Positions 6,555 through 7,189 of a stretch of DNA of 7,189 nucleotides are shown in pieces. The stretch spans positions 1 to 7,189 of the forward strand of contig DGOT01000125.1 of the NCBI GenBank assembly GCA_002389465.1, written 5' to 3'. The notes under the pieces were generated by a model, which saw nothing but the letters and a program-made list of their open reading frames with translations, ran no database searches and was not told where the DNA came from. Made by a program: the position numbers and the translations under genes. This DNA comes from Bacteroidales bacterium UBA4459 (GTDB lineage Bacteria; Bacteroidota; Bacteroidia; Bacteroidales; F082). Position 1 is the stretch's first letter. Each line of letters starts with the position of its first letter.

Positions 6555-7189
6555 ATGAGACGTTGGTGGTTCGCAGGCAGCAGTTACATCCGGTATTTAT
6601 GGAAAGCCAAAACCAGGTATGTCATTCACTCTCCTTTTGTCTTTGAATTAATGAACCATATCTTCATTAAAAAAACAAAGACATCCGAACTGGCTGAGCT
6701 GGATAAAGCCTGCAATGCGATTTTTAGCCGTACGACAATCATTGAAACTACTGATCTGGGTGCTGGTGCCGGTAAAAAACCGTACGTAACCCTGTTTGAA
6801 CCGCTGGGTAAGATTGCCCGGAAAAGGACGCAGAAGAAAAAATACCGTCATTTGCTGTACCACCTCACACAATATTTTCAGCCGGGGTCAATCCTTGAGT
6901 TTGGCACTTCGGCTGGCATCAGTGCGTCTTATATTGGAAGAGCATGCGCCTTCGAAAATTTTATCACTATGGAAGGGTGTGCTGTTCTGGCCGCACATGC
7001 CAAAGAAGTTTTTGAGTGGCAGGGGCTGAAAGATATCCGTGTAAAGACAGGTAATTTTGATGTTATCCTGGATAAGGTACTGAATGAGTTTAACCGGCTC
7101 GATCTTGTGTTTTTTGATGGTAACCACCGGAAAAAACAAACTATTGCGTATTTCGAGAAATGTATTCCGAAAAGTCATGAAGATACTGT
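6555..7189 (+). CDS. Class I SAM-dependent methyltransferase, 3'-truncated by the window edge
   Basis: The frame opens at ATG 6555 (MRRWWFAGSSYIRYL) and stays open for 211 codons to the window end with no stop. It is probably a cytoplasmic SAM-dependent methyltransferase resembling the O-methyltransferase group; the substrate is unknown. Visible motifs by residue: 22-32, 'YVIHSPFVFEL', an N-terminal signature I associate with Bacteroidota members; 68-72, 'LGAGAG', in a 'TDLGAGAGKKP' loop; 114-124, 'LEFGTSAGISA', the glycine-rich SAM-binding motif I; E140 in 'TMEG', the likely acidic residue that binds the SAM ribose; 183-192, 'DLVFFDGNHR', the motif resembling the 'D(L/I)xFxDGxH' loop of this class. 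The C-terminal part of the fold is missing. The start lies 7 bases after the upstream stop. A short AGGA (6549-6552) sits only 2 bases before the ATG, too close to be a convincing ribosome binding site. Tight spacing without a terminator indicates co-transcription with the exported-protein gene upstream. Confidence 0.88.
   Translation, partial: MRRWWFAGSSYIRYLWKAKTRYVIHSPFVFELMNHIFIKKTKTSELAELDKACNAIFSRTTIIETTDLGAGAGKKPYVTLFEPLGKIARKRTQKKKYRHLLYHLTQYFQPGSILEFGTSAGISASYIGRACAFENFITMEGCAVLAAHAKEVFEWQGLKDIRVKTGNFDVILDKVLNEFNRLDLVFFDGNHRKKQTIAYFEKCIPKSHEDT

Noticed and set aside
6796..7029. 77-codon plus-strand frame starting at 6796
   Set aside because: It is an out-of-frame reading of the methyltransferase gene, whose own frame carries the SAM-binding motif and DGNH loop across this region.
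6888..7178. 96-codon minus-strand frame near the right edge
   Set aside because: It is antisense to the methyltransferase coding sequence and has no recognisable motif.
1..7189. Search for CRISPR arrays, tRNA or rRNA genes, insertion sequences, toxin-antitoxin or defence genes
   Set aside because: I found no direct-repeat arrays, cloverleaf-like segments, terminal inverted repeats, transposase motifs or small paired genes. Coding sequence and two terminators account for almost all of the window.

Overview
The window comes from a member of the Bacteroidota, probably a marine or gut-type Bacteroidales/Marinilabiliales relative. The evidence is two adjacent secreted proteins ending in type IX secretion (T9SS) type A sorting domains, A-rich leader sequences without Shine-Dalgarno sites, and a methyltransferase with the 'YVIHSPFVFEL' N-terminal motif that I associate with this phylum. 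The order-level placement is inference. All four genes are on the + strand.

Region 1 (1-3150): the 3' part of a very large modular cell-surface or secreted protein. The gene is cut by the left window edge. Its domains in order are a carbohydrate-binding-like jelly roll, a short Ig-like segment, an OB-fold-like module, a Kre9/KNH-like beta domain, a PKD domain, an Fn3 domain apparently split by a choice-of-anchor J (cleaved-adhesin-like) domain, and a T9SS C-terminal domain. A strong intrinsic terminator follows.

Region 2 (3174-4909): a complete 559-residue T9SS cargo protein. It has a signal peptide, a lamin-tail-like domain, an Fn3-like segment, a choice-of-anchor J domain and a T9SS sorting domain. 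A second intrinsic terminator closes it.

Region 3 (4988-7189): a 519-residue exported protein of unknown function, with a signal peptide, no sorting domain and a beta-rich sequence. Seven bases after it starts a SAM-dependent methyltransferase gene, cut by the right window edge. The tight spacing and lack of a terminator suggest one transcript, separate from regions 1 and 2.

The first two genes look like neighbouring surface-display or adhesion/degradation cargo, with no catalytic domain visible in what is present. The last two look like a separate housekeeping or envelope-related pair. I see no RNA genes, CRISPR arrays, insertion sequences or phage genes. I found no convincing new defence or mobile system. 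The most interesting items are the nested Fn3/anchor-J architecture, the OB-fold and lamin-tail pairing that hints at an extracellular nuclease context, and the exported-protein/methyltransferase pair.
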